The position numbers and the translations under genes are program-made. The notes under the pieces were generated by a model. The model did no database searches. It was not told the origin of the DNA and saw only the letters and a program-made list of their open reading frames with translations. Shown here in pieces: positions 32,478-43,540 of a stretch of DNA of 64,000 bases (within the stretch, counting starts at the first letter, position 1; every line of letters starts with the position of its first letter). The DNA is taken from positions 7,665,278 to 7,729,277 of the forward strand of contig CM070720.1 of NCBI GenBank assembly GCA_036346275.1, in the 5' to 3' direction. This DNA is from Otatea glauca (lineage: Eukaryota; Streptophyta; Magnoliopsida; Poales; Poaceae).

Positions 32478-34227
32478 GGGAGAGCTGGTCTATATATTAT
32501 GTATTATATATATTTCCTTCCAGTTTTTCCTTTCTCTTGTTTTGTTATAGGTGCTTATGTGGTTTATTTTAGAGTTATGAGTTCACTTCACTTAGACTTC
32601 TGGCATGCTTTGCATTGACCTCTCATCTTGTGCTTTAGGTTGCTATCATGCGCAATTAGCTGTTATCTCTTCTCTCTAAGTTGAGTTCCCTCACGGTCTT
32701 ATAAGTCTAGCAGGTGTTAGGCCCCCTGGGTGGACAGGGTCTGTGTGCACTCCTTAACTTGAGATCTAGAGGCAGCTTCCCTATGCTAGTCATTGGGGAA
32801 GATGAGAGCGAGTCTGAGCCATAGTATTCTCTACTATCTTTTCTATACTCTATAGCCACCCAATTTGCAGTTTCTCGACCTTTCTCTACACATTCTGTGT
32901 AAGGACTTATTCTATTTGGTTTTCCTTGAGCTTAATTCTACTAATAACTCAACTTGAACCAAATTTGTGCTTAAAATTGATTCATGTGTTGACGGGGAGT
33001 TTGGGAATCTGTTCATGCATTGCATATAAGCTTTATTCTCTATTTTATGAGCTTTGTCTATTATGCAAATGAGCTTCTATTCATGCTATGCACCTTGCTA
33101 CTTTTATGAAGAAAACTGCTAGCATAGATATGTCCAAGTTCATTTTGTTTCAGCTTGCTAAGCTTGTTAAAAATGAAAACTTTAAATGAAAACTTGATGA
33201 ACCATGTTGCTTTTACTTGCTATGTTTCCTCTCTAGGTGTATATACCATTATTCTTGAAATTTTGGATTTCTACTAGAGTCCCTATACCAACTTGGGTGA
33301 AGCTAGGTTGATCCATACTCGAGTCCTTCAAATGCTCATAAATCTATGTGCTAAAATGAAAACAAAAAAATTGTTCTCTCTTTTCGTACAAATTGATCTC
33401 AACACTTTACATTCATGAGACTGCCTCCCATTGCACTTGGGATGAACTTGGAATGTATCGTGTATGACCAAGACCATTCTTTTAAGAGTTTCTCTTGAGA
33501 TGGTCGACAATGGCTTGAGTCAATAAATAAAAAAATGCAAATAAATATTAAGTTGTTAAAGATTGCAAATAATGTCAAACATTTGCACCCCACTATGTGC
33601 TTTAAAAAACATCAAAATTTTGCATTAAAGATGATTGAGCAAGAAGGACCTTGTATGCACAACTAGCTTTCCCAAAGTGTTGAGTAGGTTGAACTCTAGG
33701 CTTTCCATTTGATCCATTGAATGGTTTTGCTTCTAGTTTGGAAACTGTGCTAAGTTTTGCACTTGTTACATCATAAAAAATGACAATCTTATTTATGCTT
33801 GGTAGCAAAATTGACATTTGCAATTGGACATGTCTTAGTTTAGCATAATCTAAACTTAAGTAGCTTGGTATCATACTTTATCTCTATGGTCACTTGGATA
33901 ATCTTCAAAGCTCTTTTAGGATGCATTTCATGCATAAATATGTAAAGAGGGAGAATATGCCTTCTTGATGCCTATATTGCCAAAAGGGGGAGAAAACATA
34001 GAAAATGCATCATTAATAGGTAAAAAAATGTGAATGCATCTTAGTTCTTATGATCTCGGTGAAATCGTGCTAATTCTTAAGTATCATAAGCATGTTTGAG
34101 CTTTTGTGTGTTTTTATTGGATTTTTTTAGCATTTGGCTTTGCAATCAAATTGCATTCTTCCATCTTTTTCTAACTCAAATTTATGCCTTTTGGGTGGTT
34201 TGTCAATATACTCATCAATGGGGAGAT
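32478..34227 (+). other. Copia B 3' noncoding tail
   Basis: About 1.75 kb lies between RNase H and the 3' LTR with no recognisable frame. Sire-type elements carry an env-like gene or its remains at this position. None can be seen here. A purine-rich AAAAGGGGGAGAAAA at about 33972-33987 resembles an extra polypurine tract. The proximal PPT is CAATGGGGAGAT at 34216-34227. Confidence 0.6.
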
Positions 34228-35426
34228 TGAAAGACCATGTGGAGGTCTACCTATGTTGGTGATGAGTATTTGACTGTATTTGAGTTAGGAATATGGTTTA
34301 TTTTTAGCAACTGGATAATTATTGTACATCATTTTGGACATTGCTATGTGATGGGTTTCCTTGTTTTTGATGGTTGCAGGACGACGGTGACATGTCATGG
34401 TGAGGCGAAGGATGACTGGGAATAGGTGAGGTGCGCCGGAGGTCCAGACAGTTGCGGATCGCCGGAAGATGACCGGAGACGGAGTCAGCGCGAGAATAGA
34501 AAACAAGGGAACGGCTGAGATGCTAACTCGGATCAAGGAGAACCGTTGGATTGCGGTTTAGAGGATAGAGTAGTGGCCAAGTTAGCTTGAATTAATCTCA
34601 ACCCTTGATGAGGTTTCTTGAGGGCCAAGTAGAACTCATCAAAGGGTAGAGGATGACTAAATCTCAACCTTTGAAGAGGTTACTTGAGGGCCAAGTAGAA
34701 CTCATGCAAGGGTGGAGAATGACTCATGAGTAGTATAAATAGAGGGGGAGGGGTAGCTCTCCCCTCTTGAAGGTTTTGAGTGCTCCTTTGAGCTTTGCTC
34801 ACCTTGTTGTGAGGCTTTGTAAACCTTCCTCCAAAGAAATAATTTTTTCACTTCCTTACTTTTCTGAATTTAATTTCAGCATTTATATTATGTCTTAATT
34901 CAGCTTTTAAATTCCGCACTTTAAATTCCGCAATTTAAATTCTTGCAATTTACATTCTCGCATGTTGGATTTGCCTCCCCTCCTTCTACATGCTTTTAAA
35001 TTTCGCAATTTAATTTCTTGCAATTTACATTCTCGCAAGTTGGATTTGACTCCCCTCCTTCTACTTGTTTGTGCTTCTTATGCTGAGGATGTACGATTGA
35101 TGGATGAATCTTCTTTAAATCATATCCTCATCATCTAGGCAATCTTTTGTAAGAACTCGATCTTTTTGCTCAATGTTTGAGAAATTTTTGTAGATCGCGT
35201 TTGAGGTTTTTTATTTCTTGTATTCTTGCTTGTTATGATAAGTGGGAGAATATCCAAGATCATCTTGATCATCACAACCCACAAGCAAGTTCAAGACCAA
35301 GATTTTCTCTGTCTTGCTTGTTTGCGTTTAAGTGTTTCAAGTGAGGTTTTGGCTGGATCCTTTTAGTGGGGAAAAAATTTAATTGTGATCATTCACCCCC
35401 CCTCTGATCGTCATTTCGGTCCTTCA
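34228..35426 (+). repeat. Copia B 3' LTR
   Basis: This LTR is 1199 bp with edges TGAAAGACCATG and CGGTCCTTCA. It has a TATA box at 34734-34742 (TATAAATAG) and the same 66-bp doubled block before it. It carries many small differences from the 5' LTR, so the insertion is not recent. Confidence 0.93.
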
Positions 35427-35431
35427 ATGAT

Positions 35432-36488
35432 CCCAAATTAAAATATTCCCCTACTCAAAACTCTCCAACCAAGAACTCACAGAAATCACCCCAAAGCAAA
35501 CGAGAGAGAGCAATTAAACCATTTTTGGCCGGTGCTACCACTGGGTAGGCGTTGTGTTGCTACCGCTCCTAGTTGCCAGTAGCACCGGGCCTCAAGAACT
35601 GAAGAAAAATCAGCACAAACTAAAAAGCAAAAATGATGCAACTTTTGATCGACTGATACAAAACTCATGAAACTTGGTATGCACCTTCATATGGAGGTCA
35701 GGAACCTATTCCAACCTTCAATCCAAGAGATTGATGTCAAAGTTCTGACCTTTTTTGAATCGAAGGAAGAATGCACCAAGTAAGAGCAAAAAAACAAAAA
35801 CTTGATCTTGGACTTGCTCATGTGGTTTTGATGATCAAGATAATCTTAGATAACCTCCCAAATGTCAGAACAAGCAAGAACATGAAATAGGAACTATGCA
35901 AACAAGATTTTCCAAGAATGATTCTCTTAAGTGCAAAGATCGGTTTCTTGCAAAGAAGAACACAATATTTGTCTAGATGATTGGAATGCGATCTAAAGAA
36001 GATTCATCCATCAATCATACATCCTCAACACAAGAAGCACAAGCAAGTAAAAGGAGGGGAGGCAAATCCAAATGTGCGGAAAGTAAATTGCAAGAAAGAA
36101 GTGCAGAATTTAAATGATGAATTTAAGTCATAATATAAATGTGTAAAATAAATTCAGACTTGAGAAACTTGGATTTTCATTTCTGGAAGGGAGGCTTAAA
36201 AAGCCTCCAAAAAAGTGGGCAAAGCTCAATGGAGCGCCAAAACCTCTAAAACCTTCAAAAGGGGAGAGCTACCCCTACCGCTCTATTTATACAACTCTTG
36301 AGTCATCCTCTACCCTTGTATGAGTTCCTTCAACCCTAAGGTACACCATAATGGGTTAGGATTGACTCACTCATTCAACCATATATGGTGGGCTAACCCG
36401 AAATCCAAGAACCATATTGGGTTTTTGCACGCTATTTAAAATACACTAACTTGACCCGCTACTCTATCATCTATACCACAATCCAGCG
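35432..36488 (-). repeat. Copia A 5' LTR, remainder
   Basis: It continues the LTR split by Copia B. The minus strand matches B's LTR through the U5/R region (GAGGATGTATGATTGATGGATGAATC), the TATA box (TATAAATAG at 36282-36290 on minus) and the GGGGAGAGCTACCCC hairpin. It includes an extra block with unrelated sequence (about 35520-35880). Similarity stops at about 36488 without the expected TCTTTCA end, so the LTR's upstream end is truncated. Confidence 0.82.
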
Positions 36489-36790
36489 GCAGTATTTATC
36501 AAGGCAAGTTACACATTTTGATCATATTGAACCCCACTTTTAAATTATATTTTGAATTTAAGTTATTGCATATAGAATTTTAGCAAGTATAATTTCAATC
36601 TGTGTTTTAAAATGAATAGTTATGCCCAAATTGTTTAAAACCACATTTGAATTTTCAATATGAATATTTTATGCCATTGTAACCCTAAGTATGTATTCTT
36701 GAATATATGATGAATGTCATAATACTTAGAAAATTCTTGGACATGCTTATTACTGAAATTAGGTGTTTTGGGAATTTGTGCTAAACAAAG
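36489..36790. other. Non-coding retroelement remnant
   Basis: It begins with a CAAGGCAAG...TTTTGATCATATTGAACC segment that recurs near 5440-5475 in the non-autonomous remnant. The rest is AT-rich. It lies between the truncated LTR of Copia A and LTR-like copy 2 and may be internal sequence of the outermost element. Confidence 0.4.
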
Positions 36791-38159
36791 TGTAACACCC
36801 CGGCACCTACATGCCCTGAATGTCACCTTATCATTTCTTTACACTTCTATTTAACCATCATCAACTAAAAATTAAAGCAACACTATACACGCATTTCTAG
36901 ATACAAAACAACTACAAAGTATTTCCAACAAGGAATGACATTAAACATAACATCAACAATAACATTTAACCATTTTATACCCCAATTTCAGCAAGCACCA
37001 ATTTTTAACAATTAGATAATATATCAGGTACAAGGTATAAAATGAAGAATAACAATACACAATAATGGCAACAACATCGACAACAACACTATACTTGGAT
37101 CCACGCGCCCAAGAAAGCCCAAGACCTCATGCTTGGGACCGCCCAGAACACATACATTTGGAAAACAATCTTACCTTATACTTACCTTCATTGAGACCAC
37201 CAAACGAAGCACATGCACAAATTATATAAACGAGCCACAAACATAACTTAACCAAATAGAATAAGTCCTTACAAGTTGCACATACTAAATTATTCCAAGA
37301 ATGAGTATGTCTATTTGTTCATTAGCTAAGTATGTTACAAAGTGCTAATAAGCAATATCATGAGAGTGAAATAATGGTATGTGTTGTGTCTGTGTTACTC
37401 CCCTTCCTAGCATGTCGATCTCAATGTACCTAAAAACATTAAGTAAATAAGTATGAGTCCAAAATTAGCAAAGTATATCATTCAACAATATCAACACATG
37501 GAAATAACCATTGAATAAAATACATCAATTCATGTTGTGCATTCATATAGGAGAACATATCAATTTAAATATCTTAATTCACTTCATTCATGCAGTGCAT
37601 CATGATTTATGCTCAAATGCATTTTTTCTTCACTTTGCCTATACCGGAATAGTTAATTACACACCCATCGATGTCAAACTCTCATTCCCTTCTATTCTAG
37701 TGAAGGGGCCTATAAGTAGATCTCACTCCCATCCATCCCTCTGAATGGGACTACTTTATAGGTCTTACACAAGAGCACTCTGGATTAGTCATATAACCTT
37801 ATATGACTTTCTAACCGACCTGGCACAAAATTCTTTTCATGATATGAATGCAAATGATGCAACATTTTATTTCAATATGCCTTTGCCATATAACAATATT
37901 ATGAAATAGCCATCCTCACATGTATACATTGTCATCATCACAAGATCTCGTATATAAATATGTCAACGAGCAACCATAATCATGTATAAGAAATAGCAAT
38001 GTAGCAAGTTATGAATTTAAACCACAACTCATTTTAACCTCATTTTCCTATGTACGATATACTTGCCTCTTTACCATAGGAAGTGGAGTGGCGTGAGGTT
38101 GAAACCACACCCGAAGTAGCACCACCTACAACAATAAGCATACCACCTCAAAAAAATAT
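36791..38159 (-). repeat. LTR-like sequence, copy 2 (TGTAACACCCCGGCAC edge)
   Basis: It shares the left edge and internal blocks with copy 1 at 8688. It is cut off at 38160 by the CACTA terminus and I do not see it resume. No coding sequence is present. Confidence 0.6.
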
Positions 38160-38430
38160 CACTACTACAGAAAGACTTATATTAGACGTCTTAACACTGA
38201 CGGTTTGGTAAAACCGTCTATGATAAATAACATCACTGACGGTTCTATAGTGAAACCGACAGTGAGACAATCACAGACGGTTCTCTTCATGAACCGTCAG
38301 TCATATCACAGACGGTTTAAGTTTAAACCGTCTGTGATAATATCACAGACGGATTTAAATGCAAACCGTTTGTAATAATTTAATATCACAGACGGTTTTA
38401 AATATAAACCGTCTGTGATATGACCTCTGA
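38160..38430 (+). mobile_element. CACTA-type transposon terminus with subterminal repeats
   Basis: The edge CACTACTACAGAAAGAC is a typical En/Spm (CACTA) terminal inverted repeat. It is followed within 250 bp by at least six copies of ATCACAGACGGTTT / AAACCGTCTGTGAT in both orientations, the subterminal transposase-binding pattern of this superfamily. No transposase is seen and I could not find the opposite end in this window. The element is either non-autonomous with a lost end, or truncated by the LTR at 40046. Confidence 0.8.
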
Positions 38431-38526
38431 ATCCTATATAACCATAACGATAGATATTCGTAGCATAGATCGATCCATACGTTTCGTCTCCCGCAAACCC
38501 TAGGCACCCAGCAACCCACCTCCCTG

Positions 38527-38795
38527 GCATCCGTGAAGGCGACAACAGCCACCTCCTCCTTGTTCCCTGCGCGCGCGCGAACTACTCCGTCCGGGAGCAC
38601 CTCCTCCCCATCATCCGTGAGGATGACGACGGCCACCTCCTCCTCCTCCCAGTCGCGCGCTAACTACTCCGTCCGCGATCACCTCCTCCCCAGCATCCGT
38701 GAGGGCGACGACAGCCACCTCCTCCTCCTCCCCGGCGCGCACGCGAACTCCTCCGTCCGCGAGCACCTTCTCCCCGGCATCCGTGAGGTTACTAG
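38527..38795 (+). repeat. Minisatellite of about 90-bp units, GC-rich
   Basis: Three units carry ATCCGTGA(A/G)G...GACGACAGCCACCTCCTCCT...GCGCG...AACTACTCCGTCCG(C/G)GA(G/T)CACCTCCTCCCC. The block lies directly inside the CACTA terminus. Open frames across it are products of the repeat. Confidence 0.75.
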
Positions 38796-39228
38796 TTAGG
38801 TATGGCTATGTGAGAATAAAATTCAGTGTGAGAGATATTTGTAGCATGCATGCTTTGGTTTGTACAATGTGTTTGTTACATCAGTGCAAATTTGTTTATC
38901 TATATATGCTTCTGTTATCCTTTTATGAAAAAATGAAAGCCACATGAATGATGTGTTCGATCACAATGACTGATAATGCTTTAGCTTTACATAGTATGAC
39001 ATATAATGACTTAATTTACATACTATTAGAAATATTGATACAAAGATGATTTCATTTACATACTCTGCCATTGCATGTTCACTTTGTATACAGTGCTTAA
39101 AATTAGAACTACAATCGTTTATTGTATTTAAGTGTTGAATGTAATAATGTATATATAGTGCAATGCTAGCTTGATTTGCTAGGATGGTGTCAGTTGGGAT
39201 TTGACTGAGAACAAGTATTACATTCTAG

Positions 39229-39640
39229 CAGATCGACGACATGGAAAAGCTATTAGAAGCTAAATAAAAACTTGAGGTGGAGATTGAGATCTACTTAAAG
39301 ATTTATGAGATGAAACAAAAACTGAAAGATATAGATGATCGCTTGCAAGATATTGAATCCCTTAACACAGCACTCATCAGTAAGGACCATAGGTGAATGC
39401 AGAGCTGGAAGAAGCTAAAGCTGAGCTTATAGAGGTAATATGAAGGTTTCTAGTATTGAATTCGATGTGATTACTATACTTCTCACAACAACATGATCGC
39501 TTTTAATTTGTAGGGACTGAGAGATATGACTGAAGATCAATCGATTATTGGTGTCAAACAAATCGGCACTTTACTGGAGTTGTGGAACTTCAGAGAGAAC
39601 TGAGAAGCCTCTATTGCAGAAGTTATGGCACATATTATGG
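39229..39640 (+). pseudogene. XH-domain (FDM/IDN2-like) gene fragment, two exons, next to CACTA terminus
   Basis: Exon 1 (about 39229-39434) reads MEKLLEAK, a stop, KLEVEIE, then LQDIESLNTALISKDHR, a frame slip, and NAELEEAKAELIE. Exon 2 (39514 onward) reads GLRDMTEDQ, then IGVKQIG. The intron 39435-39513 has GT-AG ends. Order and wording match the coiled coil and start of the XH domain in plant FACTOR OF DNA METHYLATION / IDN2 proteins (LEALNQ-LI, NDELQEARKELI-GL, IGVKRMGEL). These act with dsRNA in RNA-directed DNA methylation. The XS domain and most of XH are missing, and the stop and frame slip rule out a working protein. Capture by the CACTA element is inferred from position. Confidence 0.6.
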
Positions 39641-40045
39641 AAGACATGAAAAATCTACAAGGTTTTCTTGTCTTGAACTATGAAATAATGTGGTTTCTAG
39701 CTGAACACTTATTGATATTTGTGGTATATATCATATTTTGTTAATGTATTGTTACCTGAACTATGAAATATTTTGTTATCATATTTGTGGTATCATATTT
39801 GTGGGAAGGTCTTCTGGCCTTGAACTATGAAATAATATTTTCCCCGTAACTCTCTTGGCAGAACTTCCATGATTAGTATCTGCTGTTCAAAATTTTATTC
39901 TCCTCAGATATTTATGCAATGCCATTTACAAGACACAACCAATTATAGATTTTGCAATTCAATATCAAACCATCCTAGATGCATTGAGGCAACAGCTTGC
40001 CTGATGAGAGGGTCATAGAAATCTTTGTGGTATTCTAGATTCAAT
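39641..40045. other. AT-rich sequence, nothing firm
   Basis: A GAACTATGAAATAAT phrase recurs three times (about 39690, 39760 and 39820), a local duplication. A short frame near 39960-39998 (IQYQTILDALRQQLA) could be a further exon piece but is too short to assign. Confidence 0.3.
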
Positions 40046-41400
40046 TGTTAGTGTTATGCCCTTGAAGCAATCATTTAGATGATTGTAATATGACTATGTT
40101 TATGAATAATAATATGATTATTGGTCCAATGAATGTATATCATTGTATTTATCAACAAGTATGTGACTTGCTTATGAAGCTCTTTACTTATTGATATAAT
40201 TCGATAAAATATCTCTGATCGGATATCATCGTATAGGACAACGATGAATAGTTCAGCACATGTAGTGATCGACGATCATGCTTCATAGATCATGGGATAT
40301 GGAGATATCATCTATACATTGTGGACGCATGTTGAAGAACATGGGTTAGATAGACCCGCCATGGGACACTGCGATAATGTTTCATTCTTATGTGTCATCA
40401 GTGTATCTCATACATAGTAGATGTATGATCCTTAGACCTGAGATTTTCATATTCCCTACATGTGTAATAGTTTCCCTTGGGGCTATCAAACACTACTTCC
40501 TAACTGGATAGTTATAAAGGTAGCTTTCATGTTTACTATGAAACGTGTAGAGGGAAGTGAGCAGTCAAGATGGAATTTGCCACTCCAATGAAACAGAGAT
40601 ATATGATAAGGCCACTTGTGTGATATGATTAAGGAAGTGCATGGCCATGCCGTGATTGAGGAGTCAATCACAACTTATTAATATATCACGGATACGAGAG
40701 ATGGATTGAATCATCAAAGGATGACATGCTTCTCGCCTTGAGTTCAATCTTCATATACTTGGCAAAGGGATTATTACATGAGTACTTTTGATAGGTTCTG
40801 TCCGATTTGATCATAGTATGTTTGGGAGTTGGCGTACTTTGCAAGGAGCCGCTACCAACTATTGGATTGAAAAGGAGTTTTCCGAATCCATGTCAAAACG
40901 TACGTGAACCTGCAGGGTCACACACTTAATGGGTTGGGACGCATTAATTTGGATTGGATCCGTAATTAATGGACCTCGTGGGCTTAGTACGCTGATGGGC
41001 CCTGGTTTAGGGTTTCATCTCGTGGCTATATATGGAGTGGAGGAGGGTGGGCACAGGGTGTGCTTTCCACGGTTTAGAAGTGATTCACCCGAAACCCTAG
41101 CCTCCTCCTCTCGCTGCCCATGCCGAGCGACCAGGTGCTTGCACACCGACGCACGACGTTCCATCCCTGGACGTGTTGACTACTGCGGTGACGCTGCTGT
41201 GACTGCGGCGTGGGAGGACGATCCACGGTGAGGCGAGAACGATCCACTCCATCGACGCAACGACTGCGGCGAGGACGATCCACTACATCGACGCGCGAAG
41301 GATTCCGCAACTGTGCATCTAGTGGTAATCTAATCTGTGATCCGCTTCTTGTGAGTAGCTTTCTGGTTATGCGGTAGATTTTTTTTTCTGCTAGTATAGC
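40046..41400 (+). repeat. Solo-LTR-like sequence, probably Ty1-copia
   Basis: It begins TGTTATGCCCTTGAAGCAATC and contains long LTR-like text with no coding. It includes a GATTTGCCACTCCAATGA-type block (in 40573-40592) and a GC-rich 3' part with repeated ACGATCCACT(C/A)C(A)ATCGACGC. It ends in a T-rich GCGGTAGATTTTTTTTTCTG region near 41370. The style is that of a grass copia LTR with its U5. No primer site or internal genes follow, so it looks like a solo LTR. The right end and target duplication were not found. Confidence 0.4.
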
Positions 41401-41634
41401 ATACCGCATTCCTCTTCAGCAATTGCTTGTGCCCCCATGGTGGGTTCTAAGGTGGGTTTTGGCCCACGTGGATTTTGGCCCCAAGGTGGGTTCTAAGGCA
41501 ACAGTTTGTTTTTGGGCCTTCTAAGGTGGGTTTTGGCCCACGTAGGATAGGATTTTCTTGCCAAACCCTAGCCCACCCCTTCTCTTCCCCATTTGGCCAC
41601 ACCACCTCCTCCCCACAGCCCCAATTCTAGCCAC

Positions 41635-42560
41635 AAAGGGTTGATTCAACGCAATGTGTCACCTTGGGGAGCACTTGTTTTATTACTAACCAATGCTCTT
41701 GTTTTTATAGAGAAAATGAATAGTATGCTGCACATATATCTGGATGATTTTGTGGTAGTATTTATTGATGATATTTTGATTTATTCCAAGTCAGAGGAAG
41801 AGCATGAGCATCATTTTAGACTTATGCTTGAAACGTTGAGGGAAAACCAGTTCTATGCAAAGCTAAAGAAGTGTGAGTTCTTGATATCAGAAGTGGGTTT
41901 TCTTGGCCATGTGGTTAACTAAGAAGGAATTTCTATTGATGCCAGCAAAATCTCGACAATGGATGACTAGGAGAGACCTTCCAATGTCAAAGAGGTGCGG
42001 AGTTTCCTAGGACTAGCTTATTACTACTGGCGCTTTGTGTAGGATTTCTCTATTATTGCCAAGCCAATGTATCAGTTGACATAGAAGGGTGTGAAATTCC
42101 TTTGGACTGTGGATTGCGAGCATAGTTTTTGCACTTTAAAAGAGAAGCTTGTGACTGCTCTGATTTTCACCCTCCCTAAGCCCGAGAAGCGCTTCACAGT
42201 TTATTCTGACACTTCTTGAGTAGGTTTTGGTTGTGCTTATGCAAGAGGGTAAAGTGATTGCTTATGTGTTGAAGCAGTTAAAAAAACATGAGCAGAGATA
42301 CCTCACTCATGATCTTGAGCTAGCTGCAGTGGTCCTTGCTTTGAAGATTTGGAGGCATTATTTGTATGGTGAGTCATTTGACATCTTCACTGATTACAAG
42401 TGCCTCAAGTACATCTTCACTCAGAAAGACATGAATTTGAGCCAAAGAAGGTGGCTAGAATTGGTAAAAGATTATGACCTAACAATTTAGTATCATCCGA
42501 GCAAGGCGAATGTAGTGGCTATTGCTCTTAGTCTCAAGACGACACCCCTTGTCCTTGATT
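41635..42560 (+). pseudogene. Chromovirus RT (deleted) and RNase H
   Basis: The frame from 41593 fuses LTR-derived residues to GLIQRN-VSPWGA, the start of the RT fingers. It then skips about 120 residues to a LTNA...F segment and YLDDFVVVFIDDILIYS, where the catalytic pair is intact, followed by YAKLKKCEFL and VGFLGHVVN. Stops begin at 41921. RNase H follows in pieces: RSFLGLAYYYWRF, LKEKLVTALIF, VYSDTS, and the open part at 42227-42490 with HDLELAAVVLALKIWRHYLYG and FTDYKCLKYIFTQKDMN. It is inactive. Confidence 0.88.
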
Positions 42561-42779
42561 GTCTTATTGCTGATCTTGGGTGCATGGAAGTCTCATATTA
42601 TTTTGTGGGCACCATGCACGCTGAAACACAATTGATTTTGGAGTCTGCAATTCCAGAATGTGTGTAGAAGGCACAACAGCAAGACCAGTTGCTTTAGTAG
42701 GTGAGGAAGTGTATTGATATGGGAAAAACTGGGGATTTTAGCATTGATGAGCTTGGTGTATTGCAGTTTAAGGGCCACC

Positions 42780-43540
42780 TTTGTGTTCCCAGAAGGTGAA
42801 AGTCAAAGTTGATATTTTGAAATAGGCTCATCGCACTCCGTATACAGTCCATCCTAGTGAGATCAAAATATATCGGGATCTGAAAAAGAGTTTTTGGTGG
42901 AAAAGAATGAAGGTGGATATTGCTAATTATGTGGTATCTTAGGAATAGCTGAACATAAGCGTCCAACGGGATTGTTTCAACCATTGGATGTTCCTGTATG
43001 GCCATGGGATGACATATTTATAGATTTTGTGGTTGGCCTACCTCCTACTCAGCGAGGGAAGGATGCTATATGAGTAGTGGTGGACCATCTCAGCAAGTCT
43101 GCTCACTTTATTCCTATTCGCACTACAAATTCAGCGAGCGAATTAGGTCCTATTTATGTACGAGATTGTGAGGCTGCATGGTGTGCCTAGAGCTATTGTT
43201 TTTGAACGGGATGCTAAGTTTATCTCCAAATTTTGGGAAAATTTGTATAGTGCTTTGGGCACACCACTTCAATGTAGCACCACCTTTCATCCTCAAATTG
43301 ATGGTCAGTCTGAGCGTACCATTGAAACCTTGGAGGATATGCTCAGATCCTGCATTTTGGTATAGAAGGGAAGCTAGGAGGACCATTTGGCTCTTGCTAA
43401 ATTTTCTTATAATAACAACTATCATGCAAGCATTCAGGCCGCCCCATATAAGGTACTCTATGGGCAGAAATGCATATCACCCTATGCTGGGATGCAATGG
43501 GCAAAATGACAGTTCTTGGTCTTGATTAGGTTCAGCAGAT
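42780..43540 (+). pseudogene. Chromovirus integrase, broken
   Basis: The His/Cys part is degraded (AHRTPYTVHPS at about 42828). The core has IDFVVGLPPTQRG (43020) with the first Asp, VVDHLSKSAHFIPI, FERDAKFIS with the second Asp at 43200-43226, and QSERTIETLEDMLRSC with the Glu near 43313. All three acidic residues remain, but stops at about 43072 and 43363 interrupt it. SYNNNYHASIQAAPYK (43405-43450) continues the fold. Confidence 0.88.

Larger units (their letters stand above)
13983..35426 (+). mobile_element. Copia element B (plus), complete-length, nested, carries gypsy G
   Basis: It is bounded by two 1.2-kb LTRs starting TGAAAGA(T/C)CATG and ending CGGTCCTTCA, and is flanked on both sides by ATGAT (13978-13982, 35427-35431). 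Without the inserted gypsy it would be about 10.1 kb. The order on the plus strand is LTR, PBS, Gag, Gag-Pol linker, protease, integrase, RT, RNase H, 1.75 kb noncoding tail, LTR. That is the Ty1-copia order (integrase before RT). The length, the large Gag tail and the long 3' tail recall the Sire/Maximus clade (inference). All coding parts carry stops or catalytic changes. It sits inside the LTR of a relative, Copia A, in opposite orientation. Confidence 0.93.

Noticed and set aside
32478..34227. Env-like gene of a Sire-type element
   Set aside because: I looked for one because of clade and position, but no frame longer than about 60 codons on the sense strand and no membrane-segment pattern is present.
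38533..38947. Frames with repeated Ala-Thr-Ser-Ser strings
   Set aside because: Product of the 90-bp minisatellite inside the CACTA end.
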